DNA of 64,000 bases from Lutjanus erythropterus (lineage: Eukaryota; Chordata; Actinopteri; Lutjaniformes; Lutjanidae). Under the pieces are notes generated by a model that ran no database searches, had not been told where the DNA came from, and saw only the letters and a list, made by a program, of their open reading frames with translations. The position numbers and the translations under genes were made by a program. Positions 1-11,906 of this stretch are shown piece by piece (positions within the stretch are counted from its first letter, which is position 1; each line of letters opens with the position of its first letter). The DNA lies in assembly GCA_020091685.1 (NCBI GenBank), contig CM034609.1, positions 16,070,204 through 16,134,203 of the forward strand. Reading direction: 5' to 3'.

Positions 1-3000
1 TAGGAATTTCTGTTCTGATATTTTCAGAGACAAACAATATTCACAGTGGGAATTTGTGGGAAATAGGCTAATTTCTCATGACCTCAGTATGTCTAAAATC
101 CTGGCTGCGGCCCAGGCTAGCATGGCTGTAGACTCTTCGGCTTGTTTAGCGGCTAATGTCGGGGAGAAATGAGACTACAGCTGAGTTATATAAAAGTCCA
201 CAGCCTGTCTCTCTCTTTCTCCTCCAGCCACTTCATCCCAGTACAACGCCTAACCTCTCGAGGTTCAGCGTTACCTCCACCCTCCTGCACAATTACCCAA
301 CCAAGTGGAAGCTGCTGTGTCTGGCATGGGGCAGAGTTTGAGACAGGATGGGGTAGAGTGCGGTGGGGCGCTGTGGTCTGGTGTGGGAGAAGCTTTGCCA
401 CCCATTCTGACTGTAGAGACCCCGTGCAGTGTTGCAAGATTGGTTTGGCATTTTCCAGGCCAAGATATGCTCAAAATCCACCCAAACTGATAAAAAAAAA
501 AAGCCCAAATAATTTTGATGACAAACAATACAATACAAAAATAAAGGGACAGCATAAATAACATAATAGTTTTTTTTCTAACTTGGTCACCTGTAAGAAA
601 CCTTGACAGTCTCCACACACACATGCATGAAAAGGTAGAGAGAGAAGTACATGCAATCCAGTGCTATCAAAAACCCAAATAATGATTTGTAGTATTGCAA
701 GAGCTTTCTGTTTTATAATGAGTATACAGATTTGATAACCACAGACACCCCGTCAGCAGAATAAATAAGATTTATGTCATAATAAAGTTTTACTCACTGG
801 ATATATTCACATAACTAAGGAATAAAATTTATGAATATATTTTCAAAATACTGTAATTATTATTGTATTTAAAAACCAGCCCAACTCATTGTAAACCAGC
901 CTAAATTCTGTCCACCCACCTAAGACCATTTTAACCCATACAATGACCTGGCCAATTTTTTGCAACACTGACCCTGCATCTGTGGAGTCCTGAAAGGAGA
1001 AAAGATTGGGGACATGGATTCTGGGAAGGGGGGATTATTGGACAAGATCATAGGCATGCCTTCACAGATACCGGAGCACTCATTACACACATCACACGAG
1101 ACTTTAACTCAGTCAATCTGCCTTTGACGCTCAGACATACTACTAACCCCCTGTGTGGAATCAGACACCACACAGACAGTTAATCCCTCCCAAAGTCTGT
1201 CATTTGATGTTGCCCCCACCCCCGATTCACAAGACACAAATAAGCATGTATGTGTTATGCATACGTATACACACACACGCACACAGAGTAGGGAGGATTT
1301 ATGGTCACAGCATGCAACTTTTTGGGGGTTTGGAGAGAGTACAGGATTATTGATTTAGTAGGACACTGGCCAGATGTACCCACATGCTCATTGGTTGACT
1401 CAGAGGGAGGGCAGGGGCAGTGATTGCCCCCCATGGTGTTTAAAAAAACTCTGCAAAAGCACCCATGATACAGTGCTCTCTAGTGTGCCCTTCCAGAAGA
1501 GAACATTTGGCAAGTCGCCTTCTAGAGTGCCTTTCCGGTGGATAAAACATGATAAAGTGTCCTCTAGAGGGCCCTTGCAATGGCGTTACATAGGTTGCGC
1601 TACATGCTAGAAAATTAGTTGGCTTTAAGACACATAACAAACCTATTTTAACCTATTTCACCATAAATGCATCACGACTTTCGGTGTGCTGGTGTTCGAC
1701 CACATACAGCTGGTGCCCTTCTTATGTTTTTTCGCCCCCGCCCTTCAGACAGTCCGCCACTGCACACGCTTGACACACTGTGGTAAAACGCAACTATATC
1801 AACACTTAGCAGCACTCACGTCCGTCCAGCAGCAATATTAACATTTTATTTGTGCAGAGTGAAAGCTGGCATTAAGTGCTTTCTCTTCCCTCCGTATGTA
1901 ATGGCCTTGCTAATGTCTCTCTCCGAGGCCTTTTCATTCACGTCTAATAAACTGCAAGTCCATCAATCCGTCCACACAATGACTGACTTCTTTTCTGTGT
2001 CAACGTCGCAAATCCCAGGTCTCTTGGTCTGTCCCTGCTCTTCATACATAAGGCATTTTCCATCTCTTCATCTTTGCTCTCTCAGCCTGTCAAACATCTC
2101 TCACCCCTCTGCCCCTTTTTCCCCTCTCCTGCTATTTTCCCCTTCTCAGCATTCACATCACGTCCTCGTCTCCCCATTTGCTCAGATTTTAGGTTTGATT
2201 CAGGGAATAAAATCAAATTGCTGCAGTAGATATTTGATATTTGAGTGATACATTGATCAGGACTTAAACACATCAGCAGCTCTGAACAGGTGAAGTTTAA
2301 GTTTAGCTGCTCAGTGTGTGTTTTTGTGTGCGTCTCTGTGTATATGTAAGCTTGAGCATATAAATGGAGCTGGCAGGACCAGACTCAGGAAGGAAGGAGC
2401 TCCACTCAAATTAATCTCCACTGGATGGCCCAGTAAAGGAGCAGAGCCATTTTTGGGAGCAAGGAGCCATCTCCTAGGTGAGTGCCATGGCAACAGCCAA
2501 CGTGGGCCCCAGCGTTCAGGGCTGTCCTTTCAAACGCCCGATCAAAAGTGGCAGGCCAGGTTTTTTGTTATGTGGCGTCTCTTACTCTCCCTCTTGCCCA
2601 TTCTTCTGCCTCTCCCTTTCTCTCCCTGCGTGACACGGCCCTGGCCTTGTTCACCACGGAGGCTGTGAGAAGACTGCAGAGGGCGAGTGTCTGTGGGAAA
2701 ATGTTGCCAGACAACACAGGGGTATGTGACAGTGAGGGCAAGCTAATATGGTCTGCGACAAAAAAGGAATATACAACCTGTAGGAGAGATAGATTGTCAG
2801 AGCTGAAAGCAGTGGTGGGCCCTGAAAATTTATACTCAAGTAAAAGTAAGTAAGTAAAGTTGGTACACATTATGACTTTTTGTGGGAGCTGGTGATAGTC
2901 CATCATCAGTTGTGTAGTGGGGGGTTGATTTTTGTCATTTTATTTTGATAATTTTAAGTCTGTGCAAAGGAAGGGAGTTTTTATTCCAGCACACAACATA

Positions 3001-4537
3001 TACATATATATATATTATAGCATAGTTGCTGAAAACAGGTGAAATCTCACAACTATGTATCACTGAATTCTGGAGTTAGACTGTTAAACTGCTGTTCATG
3101 ATTGTGTGATCTGTGTTCAGGGGTTTTGACACAAACAACACCACCTCCCCCCTTACTCCCCTTGTAACAGTCAGTTACAAACGCACCTCAGTGACTCTCT
3201 CGCTCACTTCAGTTCCAACAACTGGACACAGACAAAAAAAACAAAACAAAACAAAAAAAACATCCTGTCACCGTCTGGCTCTGGTGGCTGTAACATGTCT
3301 GGACTTGTCCAGTAAACCTGCTAAATAGAGCATCTATTTTTCAGGTTGTTTTTGAGTCATAGTGGTGTTTTACAATGAGACAGCGGAGCGGACACGCCCC
3401 GCGCATTTTACAGCAGAGAAAACTAATTTTTTCATGATTTTGAGACCTAATTTTATATACTTAGTGATTTTTTTAATCATTCAGATTTGGCTTGGTGGGT
3501 AATAACACATTTCTGTGGTGTAAAAAACTCATTGCATTACAGTATATTTTCTGGTCTGCACAAGTGACGGGCACTGCTCTGCCTCAGAATGGTGCTGTTG
3601 GCTGGAGGACGCTGCCCTGAGTCGAGAGGACAAGTGAGAGCAAAACAACGCGTAGAACCAGATATTTTTCACATCCAGCACGGCGAAGTGAGGATTTATT
3701 TCAACCAAACACAAGTTCATAATGTTGGAAAAGTGGAAAGACTGGTGTAATCTGGTTTAAAACAGGTCAAATGACACCAACAATCTGTTATTTTTGACAG
3801 CCTAATCAGTGGAAATGATGTGTGAAAGCACATCAACGATACTCTGCCAACTGCAAAAACAAACTAAAAGCAGGAGTTATAGCCTACATTATGAGTAGTC
3901 AACAAAAGTTGATTATAACATTTTCCCTGATATATTTATTGATCTTCTATTGCTATAGCAGTTACGTTTCAGGAGAAACAGGACAGGATTCGGGACAACT
4001 TCTTGTAATTCTGGACTGTCCTCAATTATTCAGAACATCCGGTCACCCTTTTTTATTATGTGATGATGTCCATGTTTTCATGTCTGATGACCGACTCAAA
4101 AACACGATGGCACATCTCAAGGGGCTTATCCTCAAACGTGAAAATTTTAAAATAAAATTTTCTCCACTGGTAATGTTTTTTCTTCCAGACATACAACTGC
4201 TTACCTCATCCTGAAACAATAACAGAACTGGCATCAGGTGTGGTATTAGAGTTTATTACATTCATAGAACAGTGATTACCTGGAGCGTTACAAGGTGCAT
4301 GTCAACCGGTACAGTAGTCACTAAAAATAACATCACTTAAAGGGTTATTAAAAGGTATGTCCACATCACAACACACATGCTGAATAATTCACTGCATCTG
4401 CCAGTGCTTCTGTATTTATGTCAACAGAGAGCCACCTTGTGGATAAATGAGGAAGTCCACAGAGACAGATAAGAAGCAGTCACATAGATTGAGACTATAT
4501 GGTACTTAGGATAGTGTTTCTGTTAGGAGATGGGTAT
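1..4537. other. Gene-free flank downstream of proz
   Basis: Short open frames here have no recognisable domains, and the longest (3822-4214, plus strand) looks like chance. A fragment beginning CAGTGGTGGGC at about 2812 resembles the end of fish hAT-type elements; it continues into a TACTCAAGTAAAAGTAAG stretch. A short TA run lies near 3004-3016. Confidence 0.6.
1460..1600. repeat. Degenerate tandem repeat, about 43-50 bp unit
   Basis: About three imperfect copies of a unit containing CTCTAGnGnGCCCTT are visible (TCTCTAGTGTGCCCTT, TTCTAGAGTGCCTTT, CTCTAGAGGGCCCTT). Probably the eroded end of a dispersed fish repeat. Confidence 0.55.
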
Positions 4538-4539
4538 TA

Positions 4540-5117
4540 CAACCCCAGTTCCAGAAAACTTGGGACAATGTGTAAAATGTAAACAAGAAATTCAATGATT
4601 TGCAAAATCTTCTTGACTTATATTTAATTGAACACAGTATGAATACAAGATATTTCATGGTTGGGACAGGGGCATGTTTACCACTGGGAAACCATCTTTT
4701 CGTTTAACAACACTCAGCAAGCATTTGGGAACTAAGGACACTAATTTTTGATTGAAAAATGTTGTTCTTAAGCTGTTGGACTATTTGCTCATAATGATTT
4801 TCCACAAAGAGGTGAGCCTCACACCATCCATGCTTGTGAATGACTGAGCCTTTGGAAGATGCTCCTTTAATACCCGATCATGATACTATGACCTGTTACC
4901 AATTAACCAGTTTACCAGTCGAATGTTCCAAAGAAGGTTTTTTTTTTTTTAGCTTTCCTAGTCTTTCACTGCTCCTGTCCCATCTTTTTTGAAACTTGTG
5001 ACAGGTATCAAATTCAACATAACTGTATATTTACAAAAAAATACATTTGCACATCATTGCATTCTGTTTTTGTTTATGTTTTTACACAATGTCCCAACTT
5101 ATATGGAACTGGTGTTT
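4540..5117. mobile_element. Non-autonomous Tc1/mariner-like element with about 70-bp inverted ends
   Basis: The left end (CAACCCCAGTTCC, then TTGGGACAATGTGTAAAATG) is matched in reverse complement by the right end (AAACACCAGTTCC, then GTTGGGACATTGTGTAAAAA). The similarity extends about 70 bp inward through an AATGATnTGCAAA stretch. A TA dinucleotide lies just outside both ends (4538-4539 and 5118-5119), as Tc1/mariner insertion would leave. There is no transposase frame inside, so it is a deletion derivative or MITE. Confidence 0.8.
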
Positions 5118-5264
5118 TATTAAAAGACCAAACAAATGAAGAGGATGAGCCACAAGTGCACAACGAAAATTTTCATCTGGTTCCCTGCGTGTAGGATTTA
5201 TTCACCTGCATTTTCCTATATTTCAATCAATCAGTAACCTCCATGTTCTCCCTGACTACCCTAC

Positions 5265-5800
5265 CTAACGTGAACCCATGAGTGGCCGCAGCCAGCCGAG
5301 GTAGCGCGACACCTTCTGGAAGATGTAGCCTTTGGTGCAGTCGGCCCCTGGCGGCTGGCTGACGACCCCAGTGAGGAAGAACACATCCCTGTACATGGTG
5401 AGCACAGGGCTGCCGGAGCTCATGGTGCAGTCGGCATTGGTCCTGGGAATGGTGCAGCCCATTTTATTGGTCAGGAGGTTAGGGTGAGTCTCCAGGCACT
5501 GTGGCAGCTTGTTGTATACCAGTTGGTTTAAGTTGAGCGGGCCCTGGAAAGAGGTTACCTGCTTGGGTTCTGCCCAGCCGGTGACCACGGCTGGGAGCTC
5601 CCCCGTCATCAGGATGCTCTCTGCAAAGTCTCTTTCCGGCAGACAGGCAGCAGTCACCTCTCTCTTAAAAATGATGCGGTCGCGGAGCTCAATCACAGCC
5701 AAGTCATTTTCAGGGCGACCTTCCACATAGCGCGGGTGCACATGAACTATTTTTACATACAGCGTCCTCTCTCCTGATTCAGGGCCGGCAGTTCGCTTGC
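5265..5800 (-). CDS. proz: proz coding exon 8: C-terminal protease-like domain and stop
   Basis: 536 nt ending in TAG at 5267-5265. It holds the Asp102 region (NDLAVIEL), the interchain Cys (AACLPE), TGWAEP, and the Ser-loop CTMSSGSP. Aligning this with CxGDSGGP puts Ser at position 195, but Gly193 is Met, Asp194 is Ser and Gly197 is Ser. The last disulfide partner (GADCTKG) is present. An open frame runs 28 nt upstream into the intron; I place the exon start after CCTCAG because that keeps phase. Confidence 0.92.
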
Positions 5801-8800
5801 CTGAGGAGACGCAGGAAAGACAAGACACCCGGGATGATGGTGTGTTTCAAGCTCATGCACAAATACTAACATGAGCAGTTGATTAATTGATTAGTTAACA
5901 GATAACTATCCTGCAACTTTTTAAAAATTTCTTGTTGACTGAATAATAATTATTTTTTAAATATTTTAGCAAAAAATCCTAACATCTTCTTGTTGCATCT
6001 TCTCAAAGGTGAAGACTTGGAGCTTATCTGTGACTTGATGGCATAATAAACTGAATATCTTTGGATTTTGGACAGTTGACATTTAAAGACATCACCAAGG
6101 CTCTAAGAAACATTTTTCACCACAAATTGTCATCATTTGTCACTTATCTAATTGACTTTCATACATATTTGTACAAAAATAGTGTGCTGTGTATTTCGTA
6201 TAAGTCATTTTTAATTCAAATATGGAAATATACCAGATAATTATATAAATAGATTAGGTGTTTTAAAAATATCCACTAAAATTTAATATGTATTCAGCTC
6301 AGTCTAAAATATTTTGGAGCTCTGAAAAGGAAGTGGCAGACTCTTTTAGAGGGAAAGTTCAGATTTTTCGAAGGGGGGTTTGTATGGGATACTTATCCAT
6401 ATTCAGTGTATTAACTACAGTAGATGGTGGTCGACACGCCACCAGTATGAAGAGGCAGCAGGAGTGCCAGTATAGAAAGCTAAGTGATTTACTGCTGTGG
6501 GCAGGGTCAGCAGCAAGATGCATTTAAGCCACCTAAAATAATCAGTACAACATTTCAGATAATTGAGGAATTAAACATAAAAGCCTTTAGGTAAAAATGT
6601 TATTTCCTGATTATGTCCATTTGGTGCCAAACATAGACTTGTTGCAGATGTGTTTCTTCTCATGTATAATCTCAAATTGCACTCACTCTTTCTAAATTTC
6701 AAAAAGTGTGCTAAAAATAATAAAAATGTGTATTACATATGTCCTTTGTGGTGTACAGTCCTTTTTAAAGACATGTTTTTATGTGCTTAGAAATTTGTAG
6801 GGTGATAAAATACAATGTTTTGTATCATATGATCACATGGATGATTGCAGGTCTAACTCACCGACGACCACCTGGAAGGTCGAGTATTTGTTGGCACACT
6901 GAGCTGAAGTCAAGACCAGGTTCTCCTTCAGAATGACTCCGCTACAGAAACCTGCAGACTCCGAACTCTTCAGGAGAGCCTGCAAACAACGACATGCAAC
7001 GGTGAGAGTCTGCATCACCGACATACAGTGATAGATGGTTCACCGTGTCGCAGTGTGAGCGCGTGTGTTCCTACCTGCCAAGGACATTCTGAAGAAGAGC
7101 AGCCGACTCCTTCAAAGTTGTTGCGCTCGTTTCTGGACAGTTTTTCATTCCACCTACTCACACTGTCAATTCTACCACAGGGGTAGGAGACTGAGAGAGG
7201 AATGTGAGATGGTTATCGTGAATTTCTCGCATTAGATTATTTTTCAAATGTATTGATTATTCTTTAATGAAAAAAATGGTCTTGGTGCACTGCAATAAAG
7301 GAATTTTAAGAATGCAAAAAAGGTAGAAATACTAAGTTTTATTTATCTGTCTAAAAAGAAAAGCATGTTGTGAATTAGAAAAGTAATCCCATTTTAAGAA
7401 AATGTATAAAACTGTTGCTGTTGTTGCTTAAAATCTGTTCAAAGCTAGTTGTTTCTCTCTTGTTTCACTGTAAGTTTATCCCTTTTTGGTTTCTGATTTT
7501 TTTCTCAAAGGAGAACACATGACATGTGATTTACAGAGCAGATATGTATGCTGTAGTGATTAAAAAAATGCATTTTTTTGAAACAGACCTACCTCCAGGC
7601 TCACACTTATTCCTGTCTGTCCGGCTGAGCTTCCATCCGTAGGCGCAGGAGCACTCGTAGGACGTGTAGCCTGGTTTACAGAACTGCGAGCAGCCCTTGT
7701 TTTTTTCCAGGGTGCACAGAGTCTCGTCTGCATCACAGAAACAGAAGGGGAAGGTTGCAGCACTCGCACACCATACGAGAAGTGAATTAACAATGAGCAG
7801 GCTTCCTACATCTTGTCCAAAATCAGATTAACGCAATTTCCAAAGTGCATTTCAATCTTTTACAGCACTTTACAGTTGTGGTAAATTAGGCCTTTGCCTG
7901 TGGATGCCAACATCTGCCTCTCACCTTTCTCACAGTGGACCCCCGTGAAACCCGACTTGCAGACGCAGTCGTAACCTCCCACGCTGTCTGAACACATGGC
8001 TCCGTTCTTGCAGGGGTTCTCTGCACACTGGTCTCCGTCTTAAGCACAGACAACAAATCTATGAGAAGATGCAGTGTACTAATGACAATGCAGGAAATAT
8101 GCAGGAAATCATTATAACAGAGCACTTACCAATGTAGACAGACCAGAAGATATCCTGTAAGAAAGCATATGCATGAGAAGTGCAAAGCTGAAGTTGCAGA
8201 CTGCAGTCGAAAAATCAAAGAAGAATCACTGAAGGAGGTCTGAGATACAAATGAGGCGGGAGTCAACAGTGAAATCCTGGAGCTCACCGTGCGGTACGAG
8301 TCCTGGAAGACACTTCTGGCCTGCTCGTAGGTGCACACTTTCTCCATGCAAATCTTCTCCAGACTGGCCGGGTTACCGCCGTCCACATTCCTCTTCTGAC
8401 GGGAGATCAGAGCGCTGGCCTGCTGCTTGTCCAAGAACACTGGAGGAACAGTTCAGGTGTCAGCTGGCTCGTCCACAACAGACCGAAATACAGACCTCAC
8501 TTTGAACTGCACACATTCAGCTGGTACTGATGATAATTGTGATATTTAAAAATGAAATACTGATATTGTAATAATAATAATAATAATACCCACATGATAA
8601 TATTTTTTACTGTTTCTTCTCTTTCTCAGTTCTTTTGGTTGCCTTTACACTATCTACTCTGTGTAAATGCACTTTTCATATGCTTTTGTTCATTCGTGGT
8701 TACAGAATCTGTCTTTACTTCCTTACATTTGCATTTTAAGTGTAATTCATCTGCCCAAAAAGACATAAAACATGAATACATTAAGTTAAAGATGTATCTG

Positions 8801-9232
8801 ACTGATAGTATTTTTCCCCCAGATATAAATATCGCAACAATATTATTATTGTGAATTATTTTGGCCACAATAATCATGCAGTGAAAATTAGACATCATGA
8901 CAGCCTCAATTCGGATGATGTCCCGGGTGCATATATGTAAATGGCTACACCCAACTCCCTACATAACCACAGCATCCACTCTGTGCTTTTCTCTCTTCTT
9001 ATGCACAGTCTATGACATGTCATAGCCTGCATGCTGCCATCTTGACCTCCTTTAACGCCTCTCTTCTCTTTCCTCCCCCCGGAGCTCAGACTATCTATCA
9101 GCCACCGTGGAGCTCTGCAGACTCATTCGGCTCTGTGCCGGTCCTCTCACCTGTGTTAGGGGTCTGAACGGCTGCCATGGCCCCTGCCAGCAGACACAGC
9201 AGAGTGGCAGATGTGGCGGTCGGGGAGCGCAT
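5265..9232 (-). CDS. proz: Protein Z-like vitamin K-dependent plasma glycoprotein (pseudoprotease), complete 8-exon gene
   Basis: Joined coding exons (high to low): 9232-9151, 8439-8288, 8154-8130, 8038-7925, 7727-7593, 7190-7075, 6979-6862, 5800-5265. They total 1278 nt and encode 425 aa; all junctions are GT-AG and intron phases (1,0,1,1,1,0,1) match the factor VII/IX/X/protein C/Z family. Domain order: signal peptide (about 1-20), propeptide ending RQKR (28-44), degenerate Gla region (45-78), aromatic stack, EGF1 (about 87-124), EGF2 (125-169), linker, trypsin-like domain (about 201-425). The activation cleavage motif is absent and the catalytic His is Gln235 (LTSAQC), while Asp280 and Ser376 align with the other triad positions. 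This fits protein Z, which in mammals is a secreted, non-enzymatic cofactor for the serpin ZPI in inhibiting factor Xa. Family assignment is firm; protein Z over another inactive paralogue is inferred from the dead active site. Two fish co-orthologues may exist. Confidence 0.88.
6354..6545 (+). mobile_element. One end of a TIR element of the same family as 28254-29081
   Basis: The stretch from GAAAGTTCAGATTTTTCGAAG through TACTTATCCATATTCAGTGTATTAACTACAG resembles the terminal repeat of the element at 28.25-29.08 kb. It lies in the last intron of proz. The opposite end was not found. Confidence 0.6.
6862..6979 (-). CDS. proz: proz coding exon 7: protease-like domain, His-loop region
   Basis: 118 nt, phase 0 to 1. 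It encodes the Cys42-Cys58 loop (chymotrypsin numbering): FCSGVIL, then LTSAQC. The catalytic His57 position is Gln. The rest keeps the beta-strand pattern of the fold and ends FQVVVG at a GTGAGT donor. Confidence 0.9.
7075..7190 (-). CDS. proz: proz coding exon 6: linker and start of protease-like domain
   Basis: 116 nt, phase 1 to 0. It encodes the light-chain cysteine context YPCGR, which in relatives is disulfide-linked to the heavy chain, then a short linker and [10 protein letters not shown], equivalent to the ECKDGECPWQ region of factor X. The usual Arg-Ile-Val-Gly-Gly activation site is replaced by NNFEGVGC, so zymogen cleavage in the normal way is not expected. Confidence 0.88.
7593..7727 (-). 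CDS. proz: proz coding exon 5: EGF-like domain 2
   Basis: 135-nt phase 1-1 exon. It encodes six cysteines with the wider spacing of the second EGF module in the factor VII/IX/X family ([14 protein letters not shown], then CSCAYGW, then KC). The donor is GTAGGT and the acceptor follows a TGATGCAG stretch. Confidence 0.9.
7925..8038 (-). CDS. proz: proz coding exon 4: EGF-like domain 1
   Basis: 114-nt phase 1-1 exon with six cysteines in EGF order. It starts DGDQC, the calcium-binding type start also seen in factor X EGF1, and contains [10 protein letters not shown], which fits the Asp/Asn beta-hydroxylation consensus C-x-[DN]-x4-[FY]-x-C. It ends CEK before a GTGAGA donor. Confidence 0.9.
8130..8154 (-). 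CDS. proz: proz coding exon 3: 25-nt aromatic-stack micro-exon
   Basis: Exactly 25 nt flanked by TTACAG and GTAAGT. It encodes DIFWSVYI plus one base, equivalent to the hydrophobic stack exon found at this place in vitamin K-dependent clotting genes. Length and phases (0 to 1) match the family. Confidence 0.86.
8288..8439 (-). CDS. proz: proz coding exon 2: propeptide and degenerate Gla domain
   Basis: The exon encodes a 17-residue propeptide with Phe at -16 and Ala at -10, the conserved gamma-carboxylase recognition positions, ending in the furin-type site RQKR. The following Gla region keeps the Cys pair and the EQAR-VF core, but it is about three residues short at its N-terminus, lacking the FLEEL segment. 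Of about ten Glu positions normally carboxylated in family members, only about three remain (in SLEK, MEKVC and TYEQ). The exon ends in phase 0 at GTGAGC. Confidence 0.88.
9151..9232 (-). CDS. proz: proz coding exon 1: start codon and signal peptide
   Basis: The ATG at 9232-9230 opens a short basic and polar segment followed by a hydrophobic core ([11 protein letters not shown]), a typical secretory signal. The exon encodes 27 codons plus one base and ends at a GTGAGA donor (phase 1), as in the whole family. Possible acceptors lie 10-25 nt upstream of the ATG, so the 5' UTR may be split. Confidence 0.85.
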
Positions 9233-10679
9233 GGTGATGCTGAGGCGCGAACTGAGTCAAGTTGTGGGTGTGGCGAGGATCGACGTGTGCTCCTATGAAC
9301 AAGACAGGCAGATTACAGACATGATGACTGGAGAAAAGATGATGAGATGTAGAAGGATATGAGGCTGAGAAAGAACTCAAAATCACACATTAGAACAGAA
9401 CTGTACTGTAAACTAAAGTGGAATCACTTTCTCTGGCTGGTCCTGTACAATTGGCAGAGTAGCCGAGACTCTGACTCCATAATTTTGGCCTTTGTTTAGT
9501 AGATCTGGTTCATATAATGGTGGATGTAGCAGATATGTAATTTAACTTTACAGTACAGTTCTGCTGTAATGTGTCCCTAACTACCTGCTTATAAAATCTA
9601 ATGAGGTTCTAACTGTGAGAAATAGCTGTTATTTCTAGTTTTTGCCTAATTTGCATTGTTAGGTCTTTTCAGTGTTCTGTAAAATAAAGTGTGACCTAAG
9701 AGCAGAAGTGTTTAGTGTCTTATAACACTGCAATATCAATGAAATACAATTACCTCTTCTTAGCAGCAGGTGGCTCACATTTTTCTAATTAAGTTCATCT
9801 TTAAGTGATTATAGTGGGAGCTCTCTCTGACTAGGACGCATTACTGCTACCTGAGAGGCTGTTTGTTTGCGGGACCTCATCAGCTTGTCAGATATCACCA
9901 GCCTCATTCTTTTCCCTTCTCAAACATCACAGACATATCTGAACATTTTCATTTCTTTCATAGATCTTTGCTCACTACTTCTGAACCTTTCTTACCATCA
10001 GGTGTGCAATAATCATAGGTTCTATCAAGTAGTTTTTAAAATACAAAAATCAAAAATCTCTTATCTTATCAATATTGTGAATGAAATAAAGGTAATTATT
10101 GGTTTTAAATATCAGGTGAAAAAAAAATCACACATCCTAAAAATGACTGTAGTGTTCATTTATCTAGTTGATGTCTTAAAAATTGGTTTGTTTTGATTTC
10201 TCAACATGGTGTTCATCTGTATGTTTACTGCATGTACACTTGCTTAGTTGTTTGATCTATGAAATGTCAGAAAATAGTGAAAAATGTTGATCAGTATATT
10301 CCAAAGTCCAAGATAACTTCCACAACCGAAACATACTGAGTTTACTGTCATGAATGAGTAAAGAAAGCAAAAAATATCCACTTTTAAGGAGGTGAAATCA
10401 GAGAATTTTAACTTGTTTTCCAAAAAATGAATCTAGCGGTGAATTATCAAATACCAAAACAGCTGCCGATTACTTTAATAGTTAATAAATAAATGACTGA
10501 TTGTTGTAAAAATAACTATGCAATTCAGTAATTAAGCAGTTTAATAATTTAGCTTGTGATTTTGCATTTTCTAATAAATAATGGTATGATAATTTGTTAA
10601 TAAAATGATTGCTCTTTATTTTGTAAAGACATTTCAAACCATGCTGTAAATGTGACTAAATATCCCTATTATACTATTA

Positions 10680-10708
10680 TTGTTATTTTTGTTGTTGTTG
10701 GTGGTGGT

Positions 10709-10740
<32 letters not shown>
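10680..10740 (+). repeat. GTT/GTG trinucleotide microsatellite
   Basis: Nearly uninterrupted TTG repeats with a few GTG variants. It creates a poly-valine frame that is not a gene. Confidence 0.9.
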
Positions 10741-11033
10741 CCGTGTAATAATTCATGAGGATCCACTGCCAGTAAATGACCTCACCCTGTCATCAGTGAT
10801 TGTGCAGTTTTTTTTTTCTGCAGCAGGTTATTTGTTGCTCTGCTGCCATATTTATGTGTAAACAAACTGTTCACGCAAAACGATTATGCAATAATGCAAT
10901 GCACTTTTTAAGCAACGCAGCAAAGCACCGAGTGTTTACTTTCAGGTTAGGACGCTTCATGTGTGTGTAGCTGATAGCATTAGCTCGATACAACAACAAA
11001 GACGGACTCACAACAAACGTACCGCTTCCTCTC

Positions 11034-11400
11034 TGCTGCAGCGCTGATCTGGATGCTGCGTGTCTATTTGCTACTATAATGTTACGCGTCCAAAAACCAT
11101 TACAACAGCCAGAAATCCATCAGTGTTCAGGGCGGGTCACTTCAGCACACTGACATGGATCTGAATAACGGTACGAAACAACAACAGCAGTCGGTATCTG
11201 TTACCTTCAGCTCCGGACAGGGTGCAGGACAGGATGTACCGGTCCGGCCTGGTCCTCCTGAGACGAGCCACAGCCTCCTGGACGGTTGGATTGGGCCTAT
11301 CGATCCAAAATAACGGATGATGATGGTGACCACATCCGATCCGAGCCTGCTCACTCGCCCACCTCTCACTGTTTACTGCGTGTGATGCGTGTAGTGACAA
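11034..11400 (-). promoter_or_regulatory. GC-richer patch upstream of proz: possible non-coding first exon(s) or promoter
   Basis: On the minus strand, two good splice donors follow GC-richer sequence: GAGCTGAAG before GTAACAG (near 11203) and GAGGAAGCG before GTACGT (near 11034). An 87-codon frame (11400-11137) matches no family I know. The patch lies about 2 kb upstream of the proz start codon and could hold its 5' UTR exon, or a separate transcript. No TATA box was identified. Confidence 0.25.
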
Positions 11401-11906
11401 CGAGGAGCCATTAGAGTGCGCTGTAAGACTGTCGCTGTGTGCAGTACAGTATGTTGTCCTGCAGAATCAGTCCCTCGGGGACATGTCTTACAGTGATCTA
11501 AAGTGGAAAGCGCGAGGTGCAATGGATTTAATGTATTCAAAGTATGTCCAAATCCACTTTTGTGCCAGGGGCGCAGGAGGATCCCCCTGGTATCTATCAG
11601 CTGCCAGAGTATCTTGATTGATTTCACAGGTGAGTTTAGGCCGAGCATGCAATAAACCAATCAGAAAGTTGGCTCTCATCACCTTTAATCAGCAGGTGCG
11701 CCAGCATGACGACTTACCAGGAGGAAACAAGGAGAAAAGATGAGTAAGTGAGAAGACAGAGCTCCTGGTTTGTAGAAATATACGGAGACGGCATAACATC
11801 TCATGAGCCGAAAAGGTCATGCACATATGGAAATGGTTATGTTTTACACTAAAGCACCTTGAAATTATGTCATATTTTCTAAGTAATCATTATCATTGTC
11901 ATTATC

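Noticed and set aside
3822..4214. 130-codon plus-strand frame
   Set aside because: No domain, AT-biased composition, no splice partners; consistent with chance.
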